Shown here piece by piece: positions 1-8,142 of a stretch of DNA of 64,000 nucleotides. The stretch covers positions 1,102,916 through 1,166,915 of the forward strand of contig NZ_ML058597.1 of assembly GCF_003635165.1 (NCBI RefSeq). The letters run 5' to 3'. The notes beneath the pieces are model-generated. The model searched no databases, had not been told where the DNA came from, and saw only the letters and a list, made by a program, of their open reading frames with translations. Each line of letters opens with the position of its first letter. Position 1 is the stretch's first letter. The stretch is from Burkholderia sp. Nafp2/4-1b (GTDB taxonomy: Bacteria; Pseudomonadota; Gammaproteobacteria; Burkholderiales; Burkholderiaceae). Position numbers and translations under genes: made by a program.

Positions 1-71
1 CGGCTTCGGCTTCGGCTTCGGGTTCGGGTTCAGCTTCGATTCCGGTTGCCGGTGGCGGCTCGGCGATACGC

Positions 72-1409
72 ATGCTTGCCACAACGGTGCTCGCCGGCGC
101 CGCACTTGCGGCCCAGGCCGCGCCTTCCGAGACGACCCTGCTCCCCGGCGCGCCGCCGTCGCGCGTCGTCGACACGATCGGCAACGGCACGCCGCAGGTA
201 ACCGGCAAGGTCGACGCCGCGACCGCCCGTTTCGCGCCCGATCCGACGCTCGTCGCGCTCGGCCGCCGGATCTTCTTCGACCCGCGGCTGTCCGAGCCGC
301 GCGGCATGTCGTGCGCGGGTTGCCACGATCCGGGGCGCGCGTTCGCGCCGACGCTGTCGGCCGCTTCGCTCGCCGGGCCGGGCGTGCCGGAGGGCAGCCG
401 CCACGGGCGGTTCAGCCAGCGCAACGCGCCGTCGCTGCTCTATGTGCGCTACGTGCCGCGCCGCCACTTCTACCAGGACGACGACGCGCCCGCGCCGGCA
501 CCGTTCGGCGGCCTCTTCAGCGACGGCCGCGCGGACACGCTCGCCGAACAGATCCGCGGGCCGCTGTTCGATCCGAACGAGATGAACAACCGGTCGCCGG
601 CCGCGCTGCTGCGCAAGGTCAACGGCACCGAACTGGCGAGCGATCTCGCCGCCCGCTTCGGCGCGTCGGTGCGGCGCGATCCCGAGCAGTTGGTACGCGC
701 GCTCGGCTCGGCCGTCGAGGCCTATCTGCAGAGCGACGAGATGGCGCCGTTCACGTCGCGCTTCGACGCGTTCCTGCGCACACGCAAGCCGCTCGCGCCG
801 GCCGAGATGCGCGGCCTCGCGCTGTTCCGCAATCCCGACAAGGGCAACTGCATGAGCTGCCATACGCTGTCGCAGACGTCGAGCCGGCCGGAGCGCTCGC
901 TCTTCACGGATTTCGGCTACGACGCGATCGCGGTGCCGCGCAACCGGGCGCTGCCTGCAAATCGCGATCCGCGCCATTTCGACAACGGCCTGTGCGACAC
1001 GGCCGCGCGGCTGCGCTGGCCCGAACCGACACAATGGTGCGGCTACCTGCGCACGCCTGGACTGCGCAACGTCGCGGTCAAGCAGACGTTCATGCACAAC
1101 GGCGTGTTCACGACGCTGCGCGACGCGGTCGCGTTCTACAACACGCGCTCGACCGACCCGGGCTTCTGGTATCACGGCGCCAGGACGTTCGACGACGTGC
1201 CGGCCGCCTATCGCGGCAACATCAACGTCAATTCGACGCCGATGAACCGCCGCCCCGGCACGCCGCCCGCGCTGACCGACGCGGAAATCGACGACATCGT
1301 CGCGTTTCTCGGCACGCTGACCGATGCCCGCTACGCGCAGCTCGCCGCACCTGCTGCCCGCACCGAGCCTGCCGCCCGGATCGCCCGTACCGCCGCGCCG
1401 GCACGCTGA
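72..1409 (+). CDS. Di-haem cytochrome c peroxidase / MauG-family protein
   Basis: This is a periplasmic c-type cytochrome of the CcpA/MauG family. Members use two covalent haems to reduce hydrogen peroxide or to oxidise a protein or small substrate. Two haem-binding CxxCH motifs are visible: C81-A-G-C84-H85 and C260-M-S-C263-H264 (numbered from the ATG at 72). A hydrophobic Ala-rich N-terminus ending near AAQA looks like an export signal. The reading frame stays open to the left edge of the window with a Ser/Ala/Gly-rich stretch, so the true start may lie upstream of base 1. About 445 residues is longer than a classical bacterial CcpA and closer to MauG-like relatives. The substrate cannot be told from sequence. 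No partner gene is visible on the right; the next gene has its own promoter. Confidence 0.85.
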   Translation: MLATTVLAGAALAAQAAPSETTLLPGAPPSRVVDTIGNGTPQVTGKVDAATARFAPDPTLVALGRRIFFDPRLSEPRGMSCAGCHDPGRAFAPTLSAASLAGPGVPEGSRHGRFSQRNAPSLLYVRYVPRRHFYQDDDAPAPAPFGGLFSDGRADTLAEQIRGPLFDPNEMNNRSPAALLRKVNGTELASDLAARFGASVRRDPEQLVRALGSAVEAYLQSDEMAPFTSRFDAFLRTRKPLAPAEMRGLALFRNPDKGNCMSCHTLSQTSSRPERSLFTDFGYDAIAVPRNRALPANRDPRHFDNGLCDTAARLRWPEPTQWCGYLRTPGLRNVAVKQTFMHNGVFTTLRDAVAFYNTRSTDPGFWYHGARTFDDVPAAYRGNINVNSTPMNRRPGTPPALTDAEIDDIVAFLGTLTDARYAQLAAPAARTEPAARIARTAAPAR

Positions 1410-1443
1410 ACCCTGGCCTGACGGCCAGATGCGTGCGCGCCGC

Positions 1444-1472
1444 TTGCGGTCGCCGCAACTACTGGTTATATT
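1444..1472 (+). promoter_or_regulatory. Sigma-70 promoter of the SOS-type small gene
   Basis: TTGCGG at 1444-1449 is separated by exactly 17 bases from TATATT at 1467-1472, giving a good sigma-70 promoter with a start site expected near 1479. It is overlapped on the right by LexA-type operators, so the promoter would be blocked by LexA. Confidence 0.65.
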
Positions 1473-1477
1473 TACAG
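1462..1477 (+). promoter_or_regulatory. Imperfect LexA box overlapping the -10 element
   Basis: CTGG-N8-ACAG matches the CTGT-N8-ACAG LexA consensus at seven of eight fixed bases. It covers the TATATT -10 element and lies two bases left of a perfect box, making a tandem operator. Confidence 0.5.
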
Positions 1478-1479
1478 TA

Positions 1480-1495
1480 CTGTATTTATGAACAG
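1480..1495 (+). promoter_or_regulatory. Perfect LexA (SOS) box
   Basis: CTGTATTTATGAACAG is an exact CTGT-N8-ACAG LexA box with an AT-rich centre and a TA on its left flank. It sits at the predicted transcription start and ends 11 bases before the ATG at 1507. The enterobacterial-type consensus is also used by beta-proteobacterial LexA. Confidence 0.8.
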
Positions 1496-1506
1496 TGAGG
1501 TGCGCG

Positions 1507-1782
1507 ATGGAACATCTGGTCCGAATCGTCAACGACACCGATCGCCAAGTACTGGCATGGCTGCGTGCGCAGCTCGGCGACGCCCGCGTCGAGCGCGCGG
1601 CGCGCCAGCTCGGGCATACACGCAAACCCTTTCCGTCGGCGGTATGCCGGTATCTGGGCGTGAGCGCACCGGCCACGCTGCGTCAGGCCGAACGGCCACG
1701 CGCCGCGCGCGACTTCTCGGTCGGCGATCGCTACCTGTCGCTGATCCGCCAGCACCTCGCCGCGCACACGGTCGGCCGATGA
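1507..1782 (+). CDS. Small protein of unknown function, predicted SOS-regulated
   Basis: The 91-residue product matches no family I recognise. It is basic and Arg/Ala-rich, predicted helical, with no signal peptide, no membrane segment and one cysteine in the middle. The ATG at 1507 is preferred over the in-frame GTG at 1495 because GAGG lies six bases before it and because 1495 is inside the LexA box. The promoter and tandem LexA operators directly upstream imply induction by DNA damage. There is no operon partner; the next gene is convergent. Roles such as a small SOS effector or division inhibitor are possible, but nothing in the sequence shows one. Confidence 0.7.
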   Translation: MEHLVRIVNDTDRQVLAWLRAQLGDARVERAARQLGHTRKPFPSAVCRYLGVSAPATLRQAERPRAARDFSVGDRYLSLIRQHLAAHTVGR

Positions 1783-1926
1783 AATCGCCGAAATCCTATC
1801 GTTGGCGCGTCATCGCGCGGCGGCCGATCGGGGGAAGCGCGACGTGCCGGATCGGCCGGCCCGTGCACCCGTCACGACAGCCGGGGCCGCAAGCCGATCC
1901 GCCGGCCCGGCCGGCATCCGGCGCGC

Positions 1927-3411
1927 TTAGGCAGCGGGCGCCGCGTCGCGTATCAACTGGCCGAGCGTTTGGATTGCCGTTTCATGGGCCGTGTCGAACG
2001 CCCGCGTGCAGGCCAGCCGGATATACGCGTCAAAGCGGTCGGAATTCGAAAAGATCGAGCCTGGCGCGATCTTCACCCCGCGCGCCAGCGCGGCATCGAA
2101 CAAGGCTTCAGAACGCACGCCGTCCGGCAACGCGATCCACAGCAGCATGCCGCCCGGCGGCCGGTTCATCCGCGTGCCGGCCGGAAAATGACGCGCGATC
2201 GCGTCGATCGCCACATCGCGCTGCACGCGAAGCTGTTCGCGAAACCGGTGCAGGTGGCGATCGAACGCACCCGAGCCGACGAATTCGGCCGCGACGGCCT
2301 GCAGCAACGCGGCGTTGTGCCGGCTGTGCGCGAACTTGAGCATCTTCACGCGCGCATGCCAGCGGCCCGCGCTCATCCAGCCGAGCCGCATCCCGGGCGC
2401 CAGCACCTTGTTGAACGACGGGCAGTAGATCACCGTGCCGTCGCGGTCCCATGCTTTCGCGGGCTTCACCGCGTGCGGCGCTTCGACGAGCTCGCGATAC
2501 GGCTCGTCCTCGATCACGGCCACGCCGCGTCGCGAGCACAACTCGACCAGCGCGGCCTTGCGTTCATCCGGCATCACGCAGCCGAGCGGGTTCTGCAGGT
2601 TCGGCACGACCACCACGGCCCGGATGTCCGGGTACGCGGTCAGCGCCACGTCGAGCGCCTCGATCGACAACCCGGTCGTCGGGCTGGCCGGAATTTCGAG
2701 CGCGCGCAGGCCGAGGCTTTCGAGCAGCTGGATCAGGCCGAAAAAGGCCGGCGATTCGATGGCGATCGTGTCGCCAGGGCGCGCCACCGCGCGCAGGGCG
2801 AGATTCACGGCATCAACGCCGCCGCTCGTCGACATCACGTCGTCCGGCGAAACCGTCACACCGTACGACAGCGCACGCTTGGCCATCGTCTGCCGGAATT
2901 CGGGTGAGCCGCCCACCGGCCCTGCATCGGTCAGCAGCGTCGGCTTGCGCCGCAACAGCCGGATTGCCAGCGTTTGCAGGCGCTCGGCCGGATACAGCGT
3001 CGCCAGCGCGGATGCGCCGCCGAGATTCAGCGCATCGGGTGCCGCATTCGCGCGATCGATCACGCGCGACACGCGTTCGTGCAGCCCCGCGAACGGCGGC
3101 TCGACACTCAGTGGCGGTCCGTCACTTTCCGGCAGCGTGTCGAGCGCGGCCGCTGCGCGCCGTCGCACGAAATAGCCCGAGCGCGGCTTGGCCTCGCACC
3201 AGCCGGTGTCCTCGAGCCGCCGGAATGCCTGGATCGCGGTCGACAGGCTCACGCCGTGCTGCGCCATGAACGCGCGCACCGACGGCATCCGGTCGCCGGG
3301 CGACAGCGTGCCGGCCGCGATGATGCGGCGGTAATGCTCGGCAAGCCGTTCGTAAAGCGGCTCGCCGGTCATCGGCAAAGGCGTGCGGAGCGGGTCGGTG
3401 ATGGAGGTCAT
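1927..3411 (-). CDS. MocR/PdxR-family GntR-type regulator with aminotransferase domain
   Basis: The 494-residue protein has an N-terminal GntR-type winged helix (about residues 12-80, starting at the GEPLYERLAEHYRRII segment). A type I PLP-dependent aminotransferase fold makes up the rest, with the Schiff-base lysine in CPSFNKVLAPGMRLGWM. This is the MocR architecture (PdxR, GabR, TauR), in which the aminotransferase part senses PLP or an amino compound rather than catalysing. The start at 3411 is chosen because the 20 residues upstream look non-coding. The gene diverges from a DUF2917 gene, and three copies of an 8-base element lie between them, so it probably controls itself, its neighbour or both. 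The effector is unknown. Confidence 0.85.
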   Translation of the reverse strand: MTSITDPLRTPLPMTGEPLYERLAEHYRRIIAAGTLSPGDRMPSVRAFMAQHGVSLSTAIQAFRRLEDTGWCEAKPRSGYFVRRRAAAALDTLPESDGPPLSVEPPFAGLHERVSRVIDRANAAPDALNLGGASALATLYPAERLQTLAIRLLRRKPTLLTDAGPVGGSPEFRQTMAKRALSYGVTVSPDDVMSTSGGVDAVNLALRAVARPGDTIAIESPAFFGLIQLLESLGLRALEIPASPTTGLSIEALDVALTAYPDIRAVVVVPNLQNPLGCVMPDERKAALVELCSRRGVAVIEDEPYRELVEAPHAVKPAKAWDRDGTVIYCPSFNKVLAPGMRLGWMSAGRWHARVKMLKFAHSRHNAALLQAVAAEFVGSGAFDRHLHRFREQLRVQRDVAIDAIARHFPAGTRMNRPPGGMLLWIALPDGVRSEALFDAALARGVKIAPGSIFSNSDRFDAYIRLACTRAFDTAHETAIQTLGQLIRDAAPAA

Positions 3412-3450
3412 GCGGGTGATCGTGCCCGCGCACTCCGGCGCACGCCAGAT

Positions 3451-3531
3451 ACAGATTCCGGGGAAACCCACCGATACAGCGACACAAAATCAGCATCTGC
3501 ACCGGAACAGATTCCCGTCCCCTGAATCTGT
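3451..3531. promoter_or_regulatory. Repeated ACAGATTC elements: candidate MocR operator
   Basis: ACAGATTC occurs at 3451-3458 and 3507-3514 on the plus strand and inverted (GAATCTGT) at 3524-3531. This gives two direct repeats 56 bases apart plus a perfect inverted pair with a 9-base spacer. MocR regulators characteristically bind direct or mixed repeats in the divergent intergenic region. Binding here is inferred. Confidence 0.5.
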
Positions 3532-3622
3532 CCTGACCGCGCGCGTTTCCCTAACCTGATTGCACGCCGTCGCCTCGCCATCGCGAGGCTGCGTAAGCCG
3601 GGAAAACGGAAAAGGACTCGCC

Positions 3623-3973
3623 ATGAGAACGCAGGACATCCGGCTCGACGCCGGGCAAAGCCACTTTGCGTGGTTCGACAAGGGCAGTCAGGTCGTCGTG
3701 CTCGACGGCGCGCTCGCGATCACGTTGCGCCAAGGCGGGCTCGACTGGCTGCCGGATGCGCCGCAATACGTTCGCCGCGTACTCGGCGAAGGCGAATGCC
3801 TGACAATCGAGACGGCCGGTCATGTGGCGTTGTCCGCCAGCGATGCCGGGTCGGCCGGCGCGACCGTCGTGGAGCCCGCGGCGCGGGGGCGCATGATCGC
3901 CGCGTGGCGTGTATGGGTACAGCGGGTCTCCGCTCGGTTATTCAGCGAGCGGCATGTGCGGGAGCAGCCCTGA
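3623..3973 (+). CDS. DUF2917 domain protein
   Basis: This 116-residue soluble protein starts with a beta-rich segment (about residues 8-70) resembling DUF2917. The remaining 45 residues are less conserved and basic. An AAAGGA ribosome-binding site precedes the ATG at 3623. DUF2917 genes are small, lack an assigned biochemical role, and are often found near transcriptional regulators in Burkholderia and relatives. Here the gene diverges from a MocR regulator, with shared repeat elements between them, suggesting that the regulator controls it. No catalytic motif, signal peptide or membrane helix is visible. Confidence 0.65.
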   Translation: MRTQDIRLDAGQSHFAWFDKGSQVVVLDGALAITLRQGGLDWLPDAPQYVRRVLGEGECLTIETAGHVALSASDAGSAGATVVEPAARGRMIAAWRVWVQRVSARLFSERHVREQP

Positions 3974-4141
3974 CGCGGTAGCGCGCGCGGTTGCCGGTGG
4001 CGTCGTGGGCCTTCGCATCGCCGCACCCGGCAGCTTGCACGCTCTGGCCCGGCACGCTCGCCAGAGGCAGACCGATTGAAGCCATCCGCGCGATCCGGCC
4101 GTCTCAGCCTCGCCGGCCCGCGACGTGCAGCCGCCGCCCCG

Positions 4142-4564
4142 CTACCGCACCTTCCGCCGACGCTCGATCCATTCGAACAGCGCCATCCCGACCAGCATCG
4201 CGACGACGAACGCGATGCCCTTGACCGACCCGAGCCCGATCGACACGATCGCGGGCCCCGGGCAGAACCCGGCAAGCCCCCAACCAATGCCGAACACGGT
4301 ACTCCCGGCGACGAGCCGCACGGTGACCGTCCTCGCGGCCGGCCACTGGATCGGCAGACCGAGCCACGAGCGCGTCCGGCGCTTCGCCCATGCGAACGCG
4401 AACACGCCGACGCCGATCGCGCCGGCCATCACGAACGCGAGCGATGGATCCCAACCGCCCGCCAGGTCGAGAAACCCGAGTACCTTCCGCGGGTTGGCCA
4501 TCCCCGACACGATGAGGCCGACGCCGAACAGCAATCCGGCCAGAAACGCGAAGCCTTCCTGCAT
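4142..4564 (-). CDS. YeeE/YedE-family (DUF6691) membrane protein, second half of pair
   Basis: This 140-residue integral membrane protein has about four hydrophobic helices and the family signature GLAGFCPGPAIVSIG. YeeE/YedE proteins move thiosulfate or related sulfur species across the inner membrane. In many bacteria the function is split over two adjacent half-size genes, as here. It begins one base after the upstream gene ends, so translation is coupled. The linked ArsR-type regulator with reactive-sulfur-sensing features supports a sulfur role. The exact substrate is not known. The C-terminus is basic (WIERRRKVR), suggesting a cytoplasmic end. Confidence 0.8.
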   Translation of the reverse strand: MQEGFAFLAGLLFGVGLIVSGMANPRKVLGFLDLAGGWDPSLAFVMAGAIGVGVFAFAWAKRRTRSWLGLPIQWPAARTVTVRLVAGSTVFGIGWGLAGFCPGPAIVSIGLGSVKGIAFVVAMLVGMALFEWIERRRKVR

Positions 4565-4565
4565 G

Positions 4566-5027
4566 TCAGCCTCCGATCACGTGCCGGCGCACGAATACGG
4601 TCGCGAAACCGGCGACCATGAACACCGCCGTCGCGACGATCGACCGCGTCGCGCCGCGCGACAACCCGCAGACGCCATGACCGCTCGTGCATCCGCCGGC
4701 ATAACGTGTGCCGACTCCAACCAGCAGGCCAGCGGCCAGCAGTTCGCCCCAGCCGGCATCGATCTGCGGCATCACGGCGGCACCGGCAGCACCGGCAGCA
4801 CCGGCGATACGCATCATCAACGGCGCGGCGATCAGCCCGGCGACGAATGCGGCACGCCAGCCGCGCTCCGCAGCACCAGCGGCACCCGGGGCAATCAGGC
4901 CGCCGACGATGCCGCTGATCCCCGCGACCCGCCCGTTGAACGCGACGAGCCACGCGGCGGCGAGCCCGATCAGCACGCCGCCGGCGAGCGACAGCCACGG
5001 CGTGAAATGAAGCGCATCAAGCTGCAT
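4566..5027 (-). CDS. YeeE/YedE-family sulfur transport protein, first half of pair
   Basis: The 153-residue inner-membrane protein contains the hallmark GGCTSGHGVCGLSRGATRS motif near residue 115. Its conserved cysteines are those proposed to relay thiosulfate in YeeE-type channels. Ala/Gly-rich hydrophobic helices occupy most of the rest, including a GAAGAAGA stretch. Its start overlaps the end of the upstream ArsR-type regulator by 11 bases, and the second half-gene follows after one base, so the three form one operon. It probably pairs with the downstream 140-residue protein. In relatives, linked sulfur-dioxygenase or rhodanese genes occur; none is present here. Confidence 0.85.
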   Translation of the reverse strand: MQLDALHFTPWLSLAGGVLIGLAAAWLVAFNGRVAGISGIVGGLIAPGAAGAAERGWRAAFVAGLIAAPLMMRIAGAAGAAGAAVMPQIDAGWGELLAAGLLVGVGTRYAGGCTSGHGVCGLSRGATRSIVATAVFMVAGFATVFVRRHVIGG

Positions 5028-5373
5028 GGCGCTTCCCCTTCCCGTACGCAGCCGGTCCGCAGAACTGTTCGTAGAGCACGCCCATCACCGCGATCGCGGC
5101 CGGGCTGTCGAGCGAATAGTGGATGTTCTTGCCTTCGCGGCGCGTGCGGACCAGCGCGTTGTCCCGCAGCACGCCGAGCTGCTGCGACAGCGTCGGCTGG
5201 CGAATATCCAGCCGCGCCTCGAGTTCGCTCACGCAGCGTTCGCCCTGCGACAGTTCGCACAGCAGCAGTAGCCGGTCGGGATTGGACAGCACCTTGAGCA
5301 GCGCGCACGCCGCTTCGGCGGCGGCGCGCATCTGGCCGGGCTCGGGCAGCCCGGCGGAAGCATCGGCGTTCAT
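5017..5373 (-). CDS. ArsR-family repressor, BigR/SqrR-like (reactive sulfur sensing)
   Basis: The 118-residue winged-helix regulator has the ArsR core LSNPDRLLLLCELSQGE and recognition helix QPTLSQQLGVLRD. Two cysteines at about 39 and 105 occupy the positions of the cysteine pair that BigR and SqrR use to sense persulfide/polysulfide by tetrasulfide bond formation; a third Cys (47) is also present. Classical metal-site motifs such as ELCVCDL are absent. It is the first gene of an operon with two YeeE/YedE halves, matching the bigR-type arrangement. A perfect 11-bp inverted repeat 28 bases upstream of the start is its likely operator, so autoregulation and sulfide-induced export or import genes are predicted. 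Confidence 0.8.
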   Translation of the reverse strand: MNADASAGLPEPGQMRAAAEAACALLKVLSNPDRLLLLCELSQGERCVSELEARLDIRQPTLSQQLGVLRDNALVRTRREGKNIHYSLDSPAAIAVMGVLYEQFCGPAAYGKGKRHAA

Positions 5374-5400
5374 GAGGACGGTCGCATACGATTAACGAAT

Positions 5401-5428
5401 CGATATTATATCCATTTATATAATATCG
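5401..5428. promoter_or_regulatory. 28-bp palindromic operator of the ArsR/BigR-type operon
   Basis: CGATATTATAT and its exact complement ATATAATATCG flank a 6-base spacer, 28 bases upstream of the regulator start. The AT-rich dyad contrasts sharply with the GC-rich surroundings and probably overlaps the promoter. Confidence 0.7.
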
Positions 5429-5476
5429 ACTCCCGCCAACATCCGGCGCCCTCAACATCGCCTGCCCGCCCCTCCA

Positions 5477-6838
5477 CTACGCCTGCTCACCGGCAATCGT
5501 CTCAGCCGTCGCCGCATGCTTCGCGCCGGCCCGCACCACGCCGAGCGCCAGCACCGCGATTCCCGCAATCACGCACGGCACCGCGACGAACGCGAACGCG
5601 GTCGACAACGGCAGCCCCATCGCGAGCATCGCCCCGCCCGCCATCGAGCCGACGACCGATCCGCCGCGGCCGATCCCGTTCGCCCAACTGACACCGGTGG
5701 TCCGGCACTCGGTCGGATAGAACGCGGCCGACAGCGCGTTCGCGCCGACCTGCGAGCCCGACACGCAGAAGCCGGCCGCGAACACGACGAGCGCGGCGCC
5801 TTCGGGCGATGCAGCCAGCACGCCGATCGCCGCGACGAACGCGCCCGCCGCCGCATAGCTGCACGCGAGCACGCGATGCGGATCGAAGCGGTCCATCAGC
5901 CCGCCGAGCACGATCGCGCCGAGCGTGCCGCCGACCTGGAACATCGCCGTCACGCGCGCGGCCGTCTGCAACGTCGCGCCGGTCGTGCGCAACAGCGTCG
6001 GCAGCCAGCTCGACAGCAGGTAGATCACGAGCAGGCTCATGAAGAACGTGAGCCACAGCAGCAGCGTGCCGCGCAGCAGGTCCGGGCCGAACAGGCGGCC
6101 GAGCGGCGACCCGGCCGGCTTGCCGCGCGGCGCGATGAACGACGCGTGCGCGAGATGCGGGTCCGGTGCGATCCGCGCGAGCATCGCCGCGATCCGCTCG
6201 CGCGCCGCGCCGGTGTTGACGAGGTAGCGCACCGATTCCGGCAGCCGCCACGCGAGCACCGGGAGAAGCAGCAGCGGCGCGGCACCGCCGACGACGAGCA
6301 CTGCGCGCCAGCCGTCGCGTTCGATCAGCGCCGCAGCCGCGAGCCCGCCGAGCGCGGAGCCGATCGTGAACCCGCAGAACATCGTCGTCACGAGCAGCGA
6401 GCGGCGCCGCGCGGGGCAATACTCGGACGTCAACGTGATCGCGTTCGGCATCGCGCCGCCAAGGCCGAGGCCCGTCACGAAGCGCCACGCGATGAGTTCG
6501 GTCAATCCGCCCGCGCTCGCCGACGCGGCACTCGCGATGCCGAAGCACGCGACACAGGCGAGCAGCAGGCGCTTGCGGCCGAACCGGTCGCCGAACGGCC
6601 CGAACACGAGCGCGCCGGCCATCAGTCCGGCGAGGCCCGCACCGAATACCGGCGCGAGCTGCGCGGGCGACAAGCCCCATTCCGCGCGAATGACGGGCGC
6701 GATGAACCCGATCGATGCAGTGTCGAAACCGTCGATCGCGACGATCAGAAAGCACAACACGACGATCGCGGCCTGAAACGGCGCAACGCGATGCCGGTCG
6801 ATCCATTCGCTGACGTCGATGGACAGCGTATCGGCCAT
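5477..6838 (-). CDS. mhbT: MFS aromatic acid:H+ symporter (AAHS family), 3-hydroxybenzoate/gentisate uptake
   Basis: The 453-residue transporter has twelve predicted membrane helices and the MFS loop motif GPFGDRFGRKRLLL after helix 2, repeated as GGLMDRFDPHR in the second half. The helix 1 segment DGFDTASIGFIAPVI is characteristic of the aromatic acid:proton symporters PcaK, BenK and MhbT. It is the last gene of the gentisate operon, 76 bases after the 3-hydroxybenzoate hydroxylase, so 3-hydroxybenzoate or gentisate is the likely cargo. AAHS carriers can be promiscuous; the symbol is by context. Confidence 0.85.
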   Translation of the reverse strand: MADTLSIDVSEWIDRHRVAPFQAAIVVLCFLIVAIDGFDTASIGFIAPVIRAEWGLSPAQLAPVFGAGLAGLMAGALVFGPFGDRFGRKRLLLACVACFGIASAASASAGGLTELIAWRFVTGLGLGGAMPNAITLTSEYCPARRRSLLVTTMFCGFTIGSALGGLAAAALIERDGWRAVLVVGGAAPLLLLPVLAWRLPESVRYLVNTGAARERIAAMLARIAPDPHLAHASFIAPRGKPAGSPLGRLFGPDLLRGTLLLWLTFFMSLLVIYLLSSWLPTLLRTTGATLQTAARVTAMFQVGGTLGAIVLGGLMDRFDPHRVLACSYAAAGAFVAAIGVLAASPEGAALVVFAAGFCVSGSQVGANALSAAFYPTECRTTGVSWANGIGRGGSVVGSMAGGAMLAMGLPLSTAFAFVAVPCVIAGIAVLALGVVRAGAKHAATAETIAGEQA

Positions 6839-6914
6839 GATGATGTCTCCTCCATGAAGGCGGTCGCGCGCGATGTGGTTGGAATGCGCGCCGCCGGATG
6901 CGGGCTGAAGTGCG

Positions 6915-8123
6915 TCAGGCGACGGACTTCAGGCAATCCTCCGCGCGCCAGCCGTGCAGCCAGTCGAGCGCGTCGTAGAACTGCGTCTGCGTGCGCCCGA
7001 CCCACAGCGCGTTGCGCACCTGCCGCTCGACGCCCTTCGCGTGATAGATCCGTCCCATTTCGCGCGCCGAATACAGCACGCGCGCGGTGCGCGGAATCCG
7101 TGCGCGCTCGTACAGCACGAACGCGGCTTCGAAATCGCCGTCGGTCTGCGCGACGGCCGCGCCGAGCGTCACCGCGTCCTCGAGCGCCTGGCACGCGCCC
7201 TGCGCGATGTATTGGGTCATCGGATGCGCGGCGTCGCCGAGCACCGTCGCGCGGCCCGTGCTCCAGCGCTCGACCGGGTCGCGGTCGGCGGTCGCCCAGC
7301 GCTTCCACGAGGTCGGCCGGTCGAGCATCTGCTTCGGCAGCGGATGAATGCCGTCGAAGTACGACAGCACTTCGTCCTTGCTGCCGTCGCGCACGCCCCA
7401 GGTTTCCTCGTCGCGGCTGTGGAACGTGACGACGAGGTTGTATTGCCGTCCGCCGCGCAGCGGGTAATGAACGAGGTGGCAATGCGGGCCGGCCCAGACG
7501 ACCGGCGCATTGATCTGCAGATCCTTCGGCATGTTGTCGACATCGACGACCGCGCGATACACGACGTGCCCCGTCACGCGATGCGCATCGCCGATCAGTG
7601 CCTGCCGGATCGCGGATTTCACGCCATCGCAGCCGATCACCGCGTCGGCGCGATAACGCTCGCCGTGCTGGTCGGTCACGGTCACGCCGTGGTCGTCCTG
7701 TTCGAACCCGCACACCTGCGTGCTGGTCCGAAACTCGATCAGCGGATGATCCTTGACCGCCTCGTAGATTGACAGGTGAATGTCCGCGCGATGGATCACC
7801 GCATACGGATTGCCGAAGCGCTCGCGATACGCGGCGCCGGTATCGATGCGCGCGACTTCCCGCGCATCGACCGCATCCATCAGTTGCAGCCAGTCGGTGA
7901 ACACCGCGCGACCGCGTGCGGCGTCGCCCACGCCGAGCGCGTCGAGCGCGTTGAACGCATTCGCGGCGAGCTGGATGCCCGCCCCGATTTCGCCGATGTG
8001 CTCGGCCTGCTCGAGCAGCTTCACGCGAATGCCCTGGCGCGCGAGCGCCAGCGCCGTCGCGAGCCCGCCGATGCCGCCGCCGATCACGAGTACGCGCCGG
8101 CCTGTGTTGTGTGTCTCGCCCAT
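6915..8123 (-). CDS. mhbM: 3-hydroxybenzoate 6-hydroxylase (FAD monooxygenase)
   Basis: This is a flavoprotein that uses NADH and oxygen to para-hydroxylate 3-hydroxybenzoate to gentisate (2,5-dihydroxybenzoate). The 402-residue sequence shows the dinucleotide-binding VLVIGGGIGGLATALAL near residue 11, the DG motif ADAVIGCDGVKSAIR, and the FAD-ribityl GD motif ATVLGDAAHPMTQYIAQGA. These belong to the salicylate/3-hydroxybenzoate hydroxylase group A monooxygenases. It lies inside an operon holding all later steps of gentisate breakdown, which favours the 6-hydroxylase over salicylate 1-hydroxylase. The order is gentisate dioxygenase, hydrolase, isomerase, hydroxylase, transporter. Confidence 0.88.
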   Translation of the reverse strand: MGETHNTGRRVLVIGGGIGGLATALALARQGIRVKLLEQAEHIGEIGAGIQLAANAFNALDALGVGDAARGRAVFTDWLQLMDAVDAREVARIDTGAAYRERFGNPYAVIHRADIHLSIYEAVKDHPLIEFRTSTQVCGFEQDDHGVTVTDQHGERYRADAVIGCDGVKSAIRQALIGDAHRVTGHVVYRAVVDVDNMPKDLQINAPVVWAGPHCHLVHYPLRGGRQYNLVVTFHSRDEETWGVRDGSKDEVLSYFDGIHPLPKQMLDRPTSWKRWATADRDPVERWSTGRATVLGDAAHPMTQYIAQGACQALEDAVTLGAAVAQTDGDFEAAFVLYERARIPRTARVLYSAREMGRIYHAKGVERQVRNALWVGRTQTQFYDALDWLHGWRAEDCLKSVA

Positions 8124-8142
8124 GTCTGTCTCCTGCTTCGTG

